A DNA stretch of 64,000 nt from Sphingomonas hengshuiensis (lineage in GTDB: Bacteria; Pseudomonadota; Alphaproteobacteria; Sphingomonadales; Sphingomonadaceae): assembly GCF_000935025.1 (NCBI RefSeq), contig NZ_CP010836.1, positions 2,728,001 through 2,792,000 on the forward strand, written 5' to 3'. Under the pieces are notes generated by a model. The model ran no database searches. It saw only the letters and a list, made by a program, of their open reading frames with translations, and was not told the DNA's origin. This document shows positions 38,709 through 48,904 of the stretch, piece by piece; within the stretch, counting starts at the first letter, position 1, and the number at the start of each line of letters is the position of its first letter. The position numbers and the translations under genes are program-made.

Positions 38709-40462
38709 GCCGCCACGCCCCGCAGCGCGGTCGTCGCCGCAGCGTCGTCCGCTCCGTCCATGATCGCCACGCCATAGACCGCGCGCGCCCGCTCGACGCT
38801 GAGCAGCCCTGCCGCGACATCGGCGACCACCGCTGCCACAGGCCTATCGCCCGGCGCGCCATAGCCGCCGCCGCCGCAGGAGATGGCGACGATCCGCTGC
38901 CCCTCGGCCACGCTGATCTGCGCCGCCGCCGGGAGCGGCGATCGGGTGCCGTCGGGCTCGATCATATACTGGTCTGCCGCGCCCCCGGCGGTCCCCCCGC
39001 GCACCCCGGTCGCCGCGTTGACGTGGCCATCGGACAGATAGCCGATGTCGAAGCCGCCACCGACCGGGCCGAACTCGACAATGGTCGAGGGCGCGCCGGT
39101 ATGCCGCCCCGCCCCTTCGGTATCGGGCAGGAAGCCACGGCCATGGACGACGATCGGCTGCGACAATTCGGTCAACTCGATGCCGTCGATGCAGCAGAGC
39201 CCGGCATTGCCGACATGCCCGATCGTCCACCATGCATCGCTATGCGGGCTCGCCGCGCCGCCGCTCATCGCCAGGAATATCTGGTTGACGAAGGGCTTGC
39301 CGGTGCGCGGGTCGGTGCCCGACACCACGCCTGCCGAGGGCGCGATCACCGATCCGACCTCCGCCATCCCGATCCCCTCGCCCAGTTGGGCCAGCCCGGT
39401 CTGGACGCTGTTCGCGACGCGATCGGCGATGTTGGTCGTCGCCGCCGAGCAGCTGAACGGATGGACCGGGATGCCCGCGATGCAGCCGACGCGCAGCTTC
39501 ACGTCGATCCGGCGAAACGATCCCGCATTCTTGGGTACGCTATGGTCGATGCTGTTGAACACCCCGATCATCGCGGCGGTGCGTGCGCAAGCCTCGGACA
39601 GGTTCATTCCCGATGCGATGCAATCGGGATTGTCGGTCAGGTCGACAGTCACCCGCCCCGCGTCGGGCATCACCGCGATCTTCGCGCTGATCCGGACACC
39701 CTCTGCGGGCAGGCCGGGGAAGCCGTCATGCGTGCTCGTGCCCGTCACAATGCCTGCGGGCAGCCTCGCCAGCGCATCGGCCATGCGGCTTTCCGAATAG
39801 TCGAACCACTGCTCGGCAAAGGCATCGAGCCGGTCCCAGCCGACATCCTCGGCGAGCGCGACCAGCGCCTTCTCCCCGATCCGCGCCGCGCCGATCGTCG
39901 AGAGGTAGTCGCCCTTCCACTGGTGCGGCACGCGGATGCGGACCTCGCACATGCGGATGATGTCGGCGATGTCCTGCCAATCGCGCTGCACCTGCACCGC
40001 GGGAAAGATCAGCGCGCCTTCCTCATATACGTCGCGCGCGGTCGCCATGTACGTCGTCGGCTGCGAGTTGCCGATATCGGCCTGGTGCGCCTTGGCCAGC
40101 ACCGTGAAGCGATGCCGCCCCGTGCTGTCCATGACCGGCGCGATCACCGACAGATCGGCGGGGTGCGAACAGCCATGATAGGGCGAATTGTGCAGGAACG
40201 CATCGCCCGCGCGCAGCTCCGGGTGGAACGCCAGCATCGATCGTGCCATCAAATCGGGGCCGGACAGGACATGGATCGGCAGGCTGTCCGCGGCGGTGAG
40301 CAACTCGCCCTCTGCCGTGAGCAGGCAACACGAGAAATCGCGCGCACGATTGAGCACGCCCGATCGCCCGGTGCGCAGCAGCGTGTTCGCCATCTTGCGC
40401 GCCACGCCGTCCAGCCGGCTGCGCAATACCGCCATCTCGGCGCCGTTCAGGGGAGTGGCCAT
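38705..40462 (-). CDS. Hydantoinase B/oxoprolinase-type carboxylase or hydrolase subunit
   Basis: A 585-aa HyuB family protein, with VARKMANTLLRTGRS near the N-terminus and a C-terminal ISCGGGGYGAPG motif. The family pairs with HyuA for ATP-dependent hydantoin or 5-oxoproline hydrolysis, or for ketone carboxylation in acetone and acetophenone carboxylases. ATG 40462 follows GAGG; HyuA ends 4 bp upstream. No small third subunit of the acetone carboxylase kind is present. Confidence 0.88.
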   Translation of the reverse strand: MATPLNGAEMAVLRSRLDGVARKMANTLLRTGRSGVLNRARDFSCCLLTAEGELLTAADSLPIHVLSGPDLMARSMLAFHPELRAGDAFLHNSPYHGCSHPADLSVIAPVMDSTGRHRFTVLAKAHQADIGNSQPTTYMATARDVYEEGALIFPAVQVQRDWQDIADIIRMCEVRIRVPHQWKGDYLSTIGAARIGEKALVALAEDVGWDRLDAFAEQWFDYSESRMADALARLPAGIVTGTSTHDGFPGLPAEGVRISAKIAVMPDAGRVTVDLTDNPDCIASGMNLSEACARTAAMIGVFNSIDHSVPKNAGSFRRIDVKLRVGCIAGIPVHPFSCSAATTNIADRVANSVQTGLAQLGEGIGMAEVGSVIAPSAGVVSGTDPRTGKPFVNQIFLAMSGGAASPHSDAWWTIGHVGNAGLCCIDGIELTELSQPIVVHGRGFLPDTEGAGRHTGAPSTIVEFGPVGGGFDIGYLSDGHVNAATGVRGGTAGGAADQYMIEPDGTRSPLPAAAQISVAEGQRIVAISCGGGGYGAPGDRPVAAVVADVAAGLLSVERARAVYGVAIMDGADDAAATTALRGVAA

Positions 40463-40466
40463 GCGA

Positions 40467-42521
40467 TCAAGCCTCGATAAGGAGCGCGCCGTCACCCGAG
40501 CGGCGGAACCGCGCCGGAGGGTCGACGACGACAGTGGTGAAGCTCGATTCGATCAGCGCGGGACCGGGAATGTCCCGGTCCGCCGGGATCGAGTCCCAGC
40601 GCAGGACCGGCGTATCGGTCCAGCCGCGGCCCGCGAAATAGACCGGGCGATGGCGCGATTGCGCAGCCGCCTCCGGATCGGTTCGCAGGCGGAAGTCGCT
40701 TTCGGGGCGCGCGGTGCAACTCACCCGCGCGCGGAGCCCGACCAGCTCGACCGCCGAGGCGGCGTCGCGGATCGTAAAGATCTGCTCGTGCATCGCGTCG
40801 AATGCGTCGCGGAATGCCGCGACATCGGCCTCGCTCGCAAAGGCCGCATCGGGCAGCGGGACGTCGATGTCCCACACCTGCCCGGCATAGCGCGCCTCCG
40901 CGACGAACGCGATCCGACCCGGCAACCCGGCGCGGTCTGCAAAACCCTGCGCCTGCGCCCGCAGCCGGTCGAGCACTGCATTGACGCGCGCGGTGTCGAA
41001 CGCCTCGGTGCTGCTGTGGACGGTGGCGGCATATTCGGTCGACAGGTCGGACATCATCGCCCCCGCCGCGCTCATCGCCGCGCCCGTCTCCGGGATCAGC
41101 AGCCGCCGGCACCCCAGCCGCCGCGCGATGAAGGTCGAGTTCAGCCCCGCCGCCCCGCCGCCGCCGATCAGCACTGCCTCGGCGGGGTCGATCCCCTGGT
41201 TGACCGTCAGTTCCTGGATCGCCTGGACCATGTTCTCTGTGGCAAGGTCTAGGATGCTCCATGCCGCCGCCTCGATTCCGCAGCCCAGCCGATCGGCGAC
41301 GTCGGCGGCGACCACCGCGCGCGCTGCGGCGGCATCGAGCTTCATCTTGCCGCCCAGGAAGAAGTCGGGATCGACATAGCCGAGCACGACGCACGCATCG
41401 GTCACCGTCGCGCGCGTGCCACCGCGTCCGTAACAGGCGGGGCCGGGAGTCGATCCGGCGCTGTCCGGGCCGACATGGAGCAGTCCGGCATCGTCGACGC
41501 GCGCGATGCTGCCCCCGCCCGCACCGACGCTTTTGACGTCGACCGAGGGATAGCCCGCCAGATGCCCGCGATAGGGCTGGCCGATCCAAAGGTCGCGGGT
41601 CATCGGGATGCGCCCGTCGCTGACCAGGCTGATGTCATAGGTCGTGCCGCCGGTATCGGCGACGATCGCGGTGCGCCACGCCCCCTCCCGCGCGGCATAA
41701 TAGCGCCCCGCCACCGGCGCCATCGACGGGCCGGAATTGATGACACGGATCGGCGCCGCAGCCACTTCGGCGGCATCGACCATCCCGCCCGCGCTGGTCA
41801 GCACCATCACATTGCCGCCGAACCCCGCCTCGGCCAGCCGGCTGGTGAGTCCGCCCAGATAGCGCGTCATCAGCGGCTTGAGCGAGGCGTCGATCGCCGC
41901 CGACGATGCCCGGCGAAACTCGCGCAGCGTCGCGTTGACCGCGTGCGACAGGCTGTACGGCACGCCGGGCAGATGCTGCTCGATCAGTTGCCCGACGCGA
42001 AGCTCGTGCGCCGGGTATAGCGTGGACCACAACAGCGCGACCGCCACCGCCTCGACGCCCGCCTCGCGCAGATCGCCCAGCACCGCGACCACTGCATCCT
42101 CATCGAGCGCCAGCGTGACGCTGCCGTCGGCCAGCACGCGCTCGGGCACCTCGAAGGTCAGCCCGCGCGGGATATAGGGCTGGGGATAGGCGATGGTGTG
42201 GTTGAACGGCTCGGTACGCCCGCCTTCGCGGAACAACAGCATGTCGCGATGCCCCTGCGTCACCAGCAGCGCGGTCTTTGCCGCACGGCCCGTGATGATC
42301 GCGTTGATCGCGTGCGTCGTGCCGTGGATGAAGCTATCGGCCTTCGCCAGCAACCCCGCCAGCGTCAGCCCGCGCGCCTCCGCCGCGACGGTCAGCGCGT
42401 CGAGCACCCCCGCCACCGGATCGGACGGCACGGTGGGTGCCTTGTGCAGCGTGATCGACCCGTCATCGTCCTCGACGACGAGATCGGTGAAGGTGCCGCC
42501 GGTATCGGTTGCGAAGCGCAT
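40467..42521 (-). CDS. Hydantoinase A/oxoprolinase-type ATP-dependent subunit
   Basis: A 684-aa HyuA family protein with the ASKHA ATPase fold: DTGGTFTDLVVEDDDG at residues 5-20, GTTHAINAI, and VADTGGTTYDISLV in the middle. GGGGAAGLNS is the adenosine motif. The size matches N-methylhydantoinase A better than the larger acetone carboxylase subunits. It starts at ATG 42521, 4 bp after the BKACE stop. Its neighbour BKACE uses beta-keto acids, which makes a carboxylase role attractive. Confidence 0.88.
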   Translation of the reverse strand: MRFATDTGGTFTDLVVEDDDGSITLHKAPTVPSDPVAGVLDALTVAAEARGLTLAGLLAKADSFIHGTTHAINAIITGRAAKTALLVTQGHRDMLLFREGGRTEPFNHTIAYPQPYIPRGLTFEVPERVLADGSVTLALDEDAVVAVLGDLREAGVEAVAVALLWSTLYPAHELRVGQLIEQHLPGVPYSLSHAVNATLREFRRASSAAIDASLKPLMTRYLGGLTSRLAEAGFGGNVMVLTSAGGMVDAAEVAAAPIRVINSGPSMAPVAGRYYAAREGAWRTAIVADTGGTTYDISLVSDGRIPMTRDLWIGQPYRGHLAGYPSVDVKSVGAGGGSIARVDDAGLLHVGPDSAGSTPGPACYGRGGTRATVTDACVVLGYVDPDFFLGGKMKLDAAAARAVVAADVADRLGCGIEAAAWSILDLATENMVQAIQELTVNQGIDPAEAVLIGGGGAAGLNSTFIARRLGCRRLLIPETGAAMSAAGAMMSDLSTEYAATVHSSTEAFDTARVNAVLDRLRAQAQGFADRAGLPGRIAFVAEARYAGQVWDIDVPLPDAAFASEADVAAFRDAFDAMHEQIFTIRDAASAVELVGLRARVSCTARPESDFRLRTDPEAAAQSRHRPVYFAGRGWTDTPVLRWDSIPADRDIPGPALIESSFTTVVVDPPARFRRSGDGALLIEA

Positions 42522-42525
42522 GACC

Positions 42526-43458
42526 CTAGAACGCCACCTGGTCGCCGCCCTTGAGGCCGAGCATCGCGCGCGCCTCCGCGGGCGTGGCGACGTCGATGTC
42601 GAGTGCTTCCAGGATCGTGCGGATCTTGCGCACCTGCTGGGCATTGCTGGTCGCCAGTTCGCCCTTGCCGATGAACAGGCTGTCCTCCAGCCCGACGCGG
42701 ACGCTGCCGCCGACCAGCGCGCTCTGCGCCAGGAACTTCATCTGCGGGCGCCCGACGGCGAAGCAGGAGAGCAGATAGTCCTCGCCGAACAGCCGGTCGG
42801 CGGTCTGTTTGAAGACCATGAAATTCTCGAGATCGGCGCCGATCCCGCCCAAAATCCCGAAAATGCCCTGGATCAGGAACGGCGGCTTGATCAGGCCCGC
42901 ATCGGCGAAATGCTTGACGGTGTAGAGATGGCCGATGTCGTAGCATTCATATTCGAAGCGGGTGCCATGCCCCTGCCCCAGCTCGATCATGATGCGTTCG
43001 ATCAGCGCGAAATTATGGTTGGCGGGGAAGCGCTTGCTCCCCTCCATCAGCGCGCGTTCCCAGTCATGCTGCCAGTCGAAGCGGTCGGCGAGCCCGAAAA
43101 AGCCGAAGTTCATCGACCCCATGTTGAGCGAGGTCATCTCGGGGCTGGCAGCCAGCGGCCCGGCCAGCCGGTCCTCCTCGCTGAACCCCGGCGCGCCGCC
43201 GGTGGTGATGTTGATCACGGCATCGACCGACTGTTTGATGCGCGGCAAGAACTCCAGGTACAGCGCCGGATCGGGCGAGGGGCGTCCGTCCTTGGGATCG
43301 CGGGCGTGGAGGTGCAGGATCGCCGCACCCGCTTCCGCCGCCTCGATCGATTGCTGCGCGATCTGCTCCGGCGTCACGGGCAGATAGGGCGACATGCTGG
43401 GGGTATGGATCGACCCCGTCACGGCGCAGGTGATGATCGCCTTGCCAGTCTTTCTCAC
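42526..43458 (-). CDS. Beta-keto acid cleavage enzyme (BKACE, DUF849)
   Basis: A 310-aa TIM-barrel Zn enzyme of the 3-keto-5-aminohexanoate cleavage (BKACE) family, which condenses a beta-keto acid with acetyl-CoA to give acetoacetate and a new CoA ester. AAILHLHARD (metal histidines), NITTGG and VRVGLEDSLFIG are present; the pocket residues that set substrate choice cannot be read here. GTG 43458 is preferred over GTG 43467 because AGGAG lies eight bases before it. Same operon as HyuAB. Confidence 0.9.
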   Translation of the reverse strand: MRKTGKAIITCAVTGSIHTPSMSPYLPVTPEQIAQQSIEAAEAGAAILHLHARDPKDGRPSPDPALYLEFLPRIKQSVDAVINITTGGAPGFSEEDRLAGPLAASPEMTSLNMGSMNFGFFGLADRFDWQHDWERALMEGSKRFPANHNFALIERIMIELGQGHGTRFEYECYDIGHLYTVKHFADAGLIKPPFLIQGIFGILGGIGADLENFMVFKQTADRLFGEDYLLSCFAVGRPQMKFLAQSALVGGSVRVGLEDSLFIGKGELATSNAQQVRKIRTILEALDIDVATPAEARAMLGLKGGDQVAF

Positions 43459-43477
43459 GCAATCCACTCCTGAAAAA

Positions 43478-44794
43478 TCATCGCGCCGCTGCTGCGGTCG
43501 CGGGAAAATATTTGCGGCTCATCAGCGCCAGCGCCGCGCCCGCCAGCGCGAACAAGGGCACCGCGAGCAGCAGCGAATGGCCGAGCCCGAGCGGCCCGCC
43601 AAAGACATGGTCGCTCAGCAACCCGATCAGCGGCGGGCCGAAGCCGATGCCGGTGAGCGTGGTGGTGGCCAGGAACATCGACGTCACGACCCCGCGCAGC
43701 CGATCGGGGGTGAGCATCTGCACCCCCGCCAGCGTCGCGGGCGACGCCAGCGTCAGGCAGAAGGTCATCGCGCCATAGGCCGCCAGCGACAGCGGCAGGC
43801 TGCGCGCCGTGGCGAAGACGATGGCGCCCGGAATCGCCGCGAGCAGCCCGAGCGCGATCACGGGCGCGGCGGGCGAACGCGCCCCCCGCGCCTGAAACCA
43901 GTCGGTCAGCGCCCCGCCGCTCAGATGCCCCAGCGGCGCTGCGATCAGCGTCACGGTGCCGACGGCATAGCCCGCCTGCGACGGCGTCAGATGGAGGAAG
44001 CGGACATAGAAGGAGGGCGCCCAGGCCGCGATCGACTGGATCAGCAGCACGACGATCGACCCCGCCGCGACATGCGTGGCGAACACCGCGCGATGTTCAC
44101 GGACATAGGCGAAGGCGCGGGCGATGCTCGGCTGGGCGATGCCCGGCGCGCGCGGGGGCTCGCGCACCGTAAGCAACAGCGCGGCGAGCGCGAGGCCCGG
44201 CAGGCCCATCATGACGAACGTTGCCTGCCACGGCTCGAGCATACCGACCCCCGGCAATGCCATCCCCCCGGCCAGCGTCACCGCCGCCAGGATCGCGCCG
44301 CCGCCGATCAGCGCCGCGCTCTTGCCCAGCGACGCGCCGGTGGTGAACCAAGATACCGCCCGGCCAAGCTGGCGGCGGGGGAAATAGGCGGCGAGGATCG
44401 ACATCGCGGCGGGGACCAGCGCCGCCTCGCCGAACCCCACGCCGATCCGCGCGAGGAACAGCGACCCGAACGAATTGGCGAGCCCGCACAGCATCGTCGC
44501 GATGCTCCACAGCACCATGCCGGCGATGATCAGGTTGCGCCGGTTGAGGCTATCCGCCATCCGCCCCAGCGGCACGGCGGCGACGGTGTAGAGGATCACG
44601 AAGCCCGTGCCCTGGAGCAGGCCCAGTTGCGTGTCGCTCACCCCCAGATCGGCCTTGAGCGGCTCCATCACCAGGCTCATCACGAAGCGGTCGACGAACG
44701 ACAGCAAATGCGCGGTCGCCATCAGCAGCGCGACATACCAGGCATAGCCGGTCGCGCTGGGCGCCGCGCTGTCTGTCGAGGCCGCGCGTGGCAT
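43478..44794 (-). CDS. MFS transporter
   Basis: A 438-aa, 12-helix major facilitator protein of the type found with aromatic or organic-acid catabolism. The loop-2 motif GRMADSLNRRNLI and SFVDRFVMSLV near the start are clear. It would move the substrate or its hydrolysis product across the inner membrane. ATG 44794 overlaps the SDR stop; BKACE follows after about 20 bp. Confidence 0.9.
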   Translation of the reverse strand: MPRAASTDSAAPSATGYAWYVALLMATAHLLSFVDRFVMSLVMEPLKADLGVSDTQLGLLQGTGFVILYTVAAVPLGRMADSLNRRNLIIAGMVLWSIATMLCGLANSFGSLFLARIGVGFGEAALVPAAMSILAAYFPRRQLGRAVSWFTTGASLGKSAALIGGGAILAAVTLAGGMALPGVGMLEPWQATFVMMGLPGLALAALLLTVREPPRAPGIAQPSIARAFAYVREHRAVFATHVAAGSIVVLLIQSIAAWAPSFYVRFLHLTPSQAGYAVGTVTLIAAPLGHLSGGALTDWFQARGARSPAAPVIALGLLAAIPGAIVFATARSLPLSLAAYGAMTFCLTLASPATLAGVQMLTPDRLRGVVTSMFLATTTLTGIGFGPPLIGLLSDHVFGGPLGLGHSLLLAVPLFALAGAALALMSRKYFPATAAAAR

Positions 44795-45561
44795 CAGCCA
44801 ATCGCCGCCGAAATGCCTTCGTCCGCCAGCCAGGTCGCACCATGGACCGGGGCGGCGGCGTCGGAGAGCAGGAACAGGACGATCCCGGCAATGTCGGCGG
44901 CGTCGCTGAACGCCTTGCCGCTCGGGGTGATGCTGCGCATCCCCTCCGATGCGGCGGCGTCGGCGCGGACGCTGGCGTTCATCGGGGTGGCAGTGTTGCC
45001 CGGCGCGACGGCGTTGATCGCGATCCCCTGCGGCGCGAGGTCGGCGGCGAGCGAGCGTGTCAGCATCGCCACCGCTGCCTTGCTCGCGCAATAGAGCGCG
45101 AAGCCGCGCACTCCTACGAACGCCGTCACCGAGGCGAGGCTGACGATCCGCCCGCCGCCGCGCCGCCGCAGCGCGGGCACCACGGCGTTGACGGCGTTCC
45201 AAACGCCGGTGACGTTGATGTCGATCAGCCGCGCGCTGTCCTCCGGCGGGGTTTCGCCGGGGACGGTGGGGTAGAATACCCCCGCCGCGTTCACCAACAG
45301 GTCCACGCCGCCAAACGCCGCCTCGACGTCGGCCACCAGCCGCGCAAACGCATCGGCGTCGCGCACGTCGACGGCATAGGGCCGGGCGACCCCGCCGCTT
45401 GCTACGATCCCGTCCGCGACCGCCGCGGCCTTCTCGACGCTGCTGCTCGCGACCACCGCGACGCTGGCCCCCGCGCGCGCCAGCGCCTCGGCCACGGTCT
45501 GGCCGATGCCCGAGCTGCCGCCGGTGACGATCGCCACCTTGTTCGTGAAATCATGCGTCAT
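44794..45561 (-). CDS. SDR family oxidoreductase
   Basis: A 255-aa classical SDR with TGGSSGIG, NAAG, the catalytic serine in LASVTAF and YCASK. VASSS after strand two lacks an acidic residue, which suggests NADP. The ATG at 45561 overlaps the serine hydrolase stop (ATGA). In the cluster it most likely oxidises or reduces an alcohol/ketone pair complementary to the SDR at 37962. Confidence 0.88.
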   Translation of the reverse strand: MTHDFTNKVAIVTGGSSGIGQTVAEALARAGASVAVVASSSVEKAAAVADGIVASGGVARPYAVDVRDADAFARLVADVEAAFGGVDLLVNAAGVFYPTVPGETPPEDSARLIDINVTGVWNAVNAVVPALRRRGGGRIVSLASVTAFVGVRGFALYCASKAAVAMLTRSLAADLAPQGIAINAVAPGNTATPMNASVRADAAASEGMRSITPSGKAFSDAADIAGIVLFLLSDAAAPVHGATWLADEGISAAIG

Positions 45562-46682
45562 GCGTACACCGATGCGGTTAGCGCCGCGCACCGTTCGCCC
45601 AGGCCGCCGCCCGAACACATCAGCGCCGGGCTGTAGGAAAAGGAGATGCGGTTCTCAGGGTCGGCAAAGCCGATCGCCCCGCCCGCGCCGGGATGGCCGA
45701 AGGTGCGCGGATTGGCGCCCATCGGCGACATTGCGGGATCGTTGAGGAAGAAGCCCCGCGCATAGCGGAAGATGCGGTCGGTCATCTCGCAATGCCCGAA
45801 CCAGCTCTCCGTGCGCATCCGGTCGATCGTCTCGGGCGACACCAGCCGGACCCCGTCAAGCGTCCCGCCACAGGCCAGCGCGGCATAGATGTGCGCCACC
45901 GCACGGGCATTGCCATGCCCATTGGTGCTGGGCATCACCCCCTCGCGCAGCCTTATGTCATTGTAATTATCCGGAGATTCCGGGCGCATCCGCCACGCCC
46001 GGCCCATCTTGGTGGTCGGGTCGCGCGACTGGACGAAGGTGTGGCTTTCGGGGTTGGGCAGGATGTCCGCGACCAGCGCCGGATCGGTGCCGCGGGTGCC
46101 ATAGCCATAGTTCACCCCCAGCGGCGCCGAGACTTCCTGCTCGAGGAAATCCTCCAGCCGCCGACCGTCCACGCGCCGCACCAGCTCGCCGATCAGATAG
46201 CCATAGCTCGCCGAGTGATAGGCGTGGAGCGTCCCCGGCTCCCATTCGGGCGCCTGCATCGCATAGGCGCGGACCATCGTCTCCCAATCGAACCCGGCGC
46301 CATCGGGCGCGTGATCGGCATAGAGCAGCCCGGCCCGCCCGGTGACGAGCGTGTCGACGCTGATCGCTCCCTTCCCCGCCTGCGCGAATTCGGGCCAGTA
46401 GCGTGCGACGGGCGCGTCCATGTCGATCAGCCCGCGATCGACGAGCATCCATAGGCACAGCGCCGCCATGCCCTTGCCCACCGACATCATGCAGATGATC
46501 GTGTCCTCGACCCAGGGGCGCGTCTGCGCGGCATCCGCCCATCCGCCCCACAGGTCGACGCGCTTCACCCCGCCCTTGTACAGGCAGATCGCCGCGCCGG
46601 TTTCCCCCCGCTCGCGGAAATTGGCCGCGAAGGTGTCACCCAAAGCCGCGAATTCGGGGTCGCATTGGCCATCGATCCGCAT
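45558..46682 (-). CDS. Serine hydrolase (class C beta-lactamase-like esterase)
   Basis: A 374-aa beta-lactamase-fold hydrolase. The SxxK nucleophile is in MMSVGKGMAA (about residue 65), the YxS motif in HAYHSASYGY (about residue 155), and the HPGAGGA loop replaces KTG near the C-terminus, as in EstB-type esterases. No signal peptide, so cytoplasmic. It may open the substrate ester. Start ATG 46682 is preferred; GTG 46703 is possible. Confidence 0.85.
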   Translation of the reverse strand: MRIDGQCDPEFAALGDTFAANFRERGETGAAICLYKGGVKRVDLWGGWADAAQTRPWVEDTIICMMSVGKGMAALCLWMLVDRGLIDMDAPVARYWPEFAQAGKGAISVDTLVTGRAGLLYADHAPDGAGFDWETMVRAYAMQAPEWEPGTLHAYHSASYGYLIGELVRRVDGRRLEDFLEQEVSAPLGVNYGYGTRGTDPALVADILPNPESHTFVQSRDPTTKMGRAWRMRPESPDNYNDIRLREGVMPSTNGHGNARAVAHIYAALACGGTLDGVRLVSPETIDRMRTESWFGHCEMTDRIFRYARGFFLNDPAMSPMGANPRTFGHPGAGGAIGFADPENRISFSYSPALMCSGGGLGERCAALTASVYA

Positions 46683-46705
46683 GTCCCGCACCCCCGCGCC
46701 CACCG

Positions 46706-48841
46706 TCAGAACTTGCCGACCAGCCGCACGCCATACACGCGCGGCTCGCCGACCCGGCCGACGATCCCCGACGCGAAGCTCGCGGTGCTCGTCACATATT
46801 GCCGGTTGGTCAGGTTGCGCCCGAAGACCATCACGTCATAGCGCCCGCCCGGCAGCGTATAGCCGAGCGTCGCGCCGAGCAGGCCATAGGGCGCCTGCTG
46901 GTCGAGCCCGGTATTCGCTGCGGTGAAATATTGCCGACTGCGATAGCTCCACTCGGTCCGCGCGATCACCGATCCGCCCGCCAGCGGCACGTCGCCCTGC
47001 GCATAGACGGTGTACGACCAGCGCGGCGAGAGGTTGAGCCGGTTGCCCGACGCATCGAAGGTGACGTTGCCCGCCCCCAGCGCGCCGGGGTAATTCTTGT
47101 ACCGCGCATCGAGATAGGCGAGGTTCGCGCCCAGTTGCGCCCAGCGTGCGGGCTGGAACACCGTCTCCACCTCGACGCCGTCGACGCGCGCGTCGGATGC
47201 GTTGGTGATGTCGGTCACGCCGGGCGTGATAAACGCCTGCACCTGAAGATTCTGATAGTCATAATGGAACGCCGCCAGGTTCACGCGCAGCGTGCGGTCG
47301 AGCAGGTCGAGCTTGGCACCCGCCTCATAGCTCCACAGCGTCTCGGGCGCGAAGCCCTGCGCCGGGTTGACGCTCGCCATGTTGAACCCGCCGGATTTGA
47401 AGCCCTTGGTCGCGCTGGCATAGACGAGCACGCCGCCCGCGGGGCGGAACTCGATGCCAAATTTGGGCGTCCATGCCTGATAGTTGCCGCGCCGCGCATA
47501 GCTGCGCGGATAGGTCGCGACCTGGGCGCCCGTGGTCGCGTTGGTCTGGTTGGCGAACTGGTCGAAATCCTTGCGCTCGTCGGTGTAGCGGATACCGGCG
47601 GTGAGCGTCACCTTGTCGCCCAGTGCGTAGGAAAGCTGGCCGAACCCCGCCAGCGCCTCGGTCTCGACGAGCGGCTGGTATGCCACGCGGTTCGCCGCGA
47701 AGGTCGTCACCGCCGAGCGTACCTTGATCCACTCGCTGAAATAATAGGCGCCGACGATATAGCCGAGCGGCCCCAGCTCGCCCGACAGCGTCAGCTCCTC
47801 GGAGAATTGGCGCTGCGCCTCGAACTGGTCGGTGCGGCGGGTGTTGAGCGTGGTCGCGTCGGTATCGGTGACGCCGATCAGCTGGTTCTCGCGATAGCCG
47901 GTAAGCGATTTGAGCGCGACGCCGCCCAGATCATAGTTGATCTCGCCCGCGACGCCCTGTTGCCGGCGGCGCGACAGCGGCGAAATGTTGGCCGCGATCT
48001 TGCGATAGTCGCCGAGCACCGAATTGGCGACCGGATCGGTCGTGCGCTGGAGCAGCTTCACATAGCCCGCGAGCCGGTCGTTCGAATTGAGATAATCGCC
48101 GCGCACGATCACTTCGAGCGGCGCGCTGGGGGTGAAGCGCAGCTGACCGCGAATGCCGAAGGTGCGCTCATTATCCGCATCCGGCTGGCCCGCCGCGATA
48201 TTCTGAATATAGCCGTCGCGGCGGGTGCCGATGATCGACACCGACGCTGCCAGCACGTCGCGAACGATCGGCCCGCTGACATAGCCTTCGCCGCGCAGCA
48301 TCTCGTAATTGCCATAGGTCAGTTGCGCCCGGGCCTCATACTCGTTCGTCGGCTTGCGGCTGACGATGCTGATCGTCCCGCCCACCGAGTTGCGGCCATA
48401 GAGCGTGCCCTGCGGCCCCCGCAGGACTTCGATCCGCTCGACGTCGAGGAAATTGCCGAAATAGCTGGCCGGACGCGCGAGATAGATACCGTCGAGGTGG
48501 ATCGTCGACGAAGGGTCCGATCCGCCGAACACGTTGTTCGACCCGACGCCACGAATATAGACCTGCGCAAAGGCGCCGTTCTGCGTCACCTGCAGATTGG
48601 GCGTCATCGTCGTCAGGTCACGAATGTCTTTCAGGCCGGTGCGCTCCAGCGCCGCAGCGTCGAACGCCGTCACTGCCAGCGGCGTGTCCTGGAGCCGGGT
48701 TTCGCCGGTGCGCGTGGCGGTTACGACGATGTCGTCGATGCCGGCGCGCGGCGTGTCGTCACTGCTTGCCGTCTGTGCCTGCGCCATCGCGGGCGCGCAC
48801 GCCGCGGTTGCCAGAAGCATTGCCTGTAGAACCCGCCGCAT
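46706..48841 (-). CDS. TonB-dependent receptor
   Basis: A 711-aa outer-membrane receptor. A signal peptide (to about residue 22, MAQAQ) precedes a TonB-box-like IDDIVVTATR, the plug domain (VYIRGVGSNNVF, IEVLRGPQGTLYGRNSVGG) and a 22-strand barrel closing with RLVGKF. The type is common in Sphingomonadales for uptake of aromatic or complex organics. CGGGAGGCACGGGA precedes ATG 48841. The 133 bp before it hold two TTGTCGACA palindromes. Confidence 0.93.
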   Translation of the reverse strand: MRRVLQAMLLATAACAPAMAQAQTASSDDTPRAGIDDIVVTATRTGETRLQDTPLAVTAFDAAALERTGLKDIRDLTTMTPNLQVTQNGAFAQVYIRGVGSNNVFGGSDPSSTIHLDGIYLARPASYFGNFLDVERIEVLRGPQGTLYGRNSVGGTISIVSRKPTNEYEARAQLTYGNYEMLRGEGYVSGPIVRDVLAASVSIIGTRRDGYIQNIAAGQPDADNERTFGIRGQLRFTPSAPLEVIVRGDYLNSNDRLAGYVKLLQRTTDPVANSVLGDYRKIAANISPLSRRRQQGVAGEINYDLGGVALKSLTGYRENQLIGVTDTDATTLNTRRTDQFEAQRQFSEELTLSGELGPLGYIVGAYYFSEWIKVRSAVTTFAANRVAYQPLVETEALAGFGQLSYALGDKVTLTAGIRYTDERKDFDQFANQTNATTGAQVATYPRSYARRGNYQAWTPKFGIEFRPAGGVLVYASATKGFKSGGFNMASVNPAQGFAPETLWSYEAGAKLDLLDRTLRVNLAAFHYDYQNLQVQAFITPGVTDITNASDARVDGVEVETVFQPARWAQLGANLAYLDARYKNYPGALGAGNVTFDASGNRLNLSPRWSYTVYAQGDVPLAGGSVIARTEWSYRSRQYFTAANTGLDQQAPYGLLGATLGYTLPGGRYDVMVFGRNLTNRQYVTSTASFASGIVGRVGEPRVYGVRLVGKF

Positions 48842-48904
48842 TCCCGTGCCTCCCGCTGTTCGCCGAGAGGAAGGAAACATGATTCGGAGGGGCAGGCAAG
48901 CATA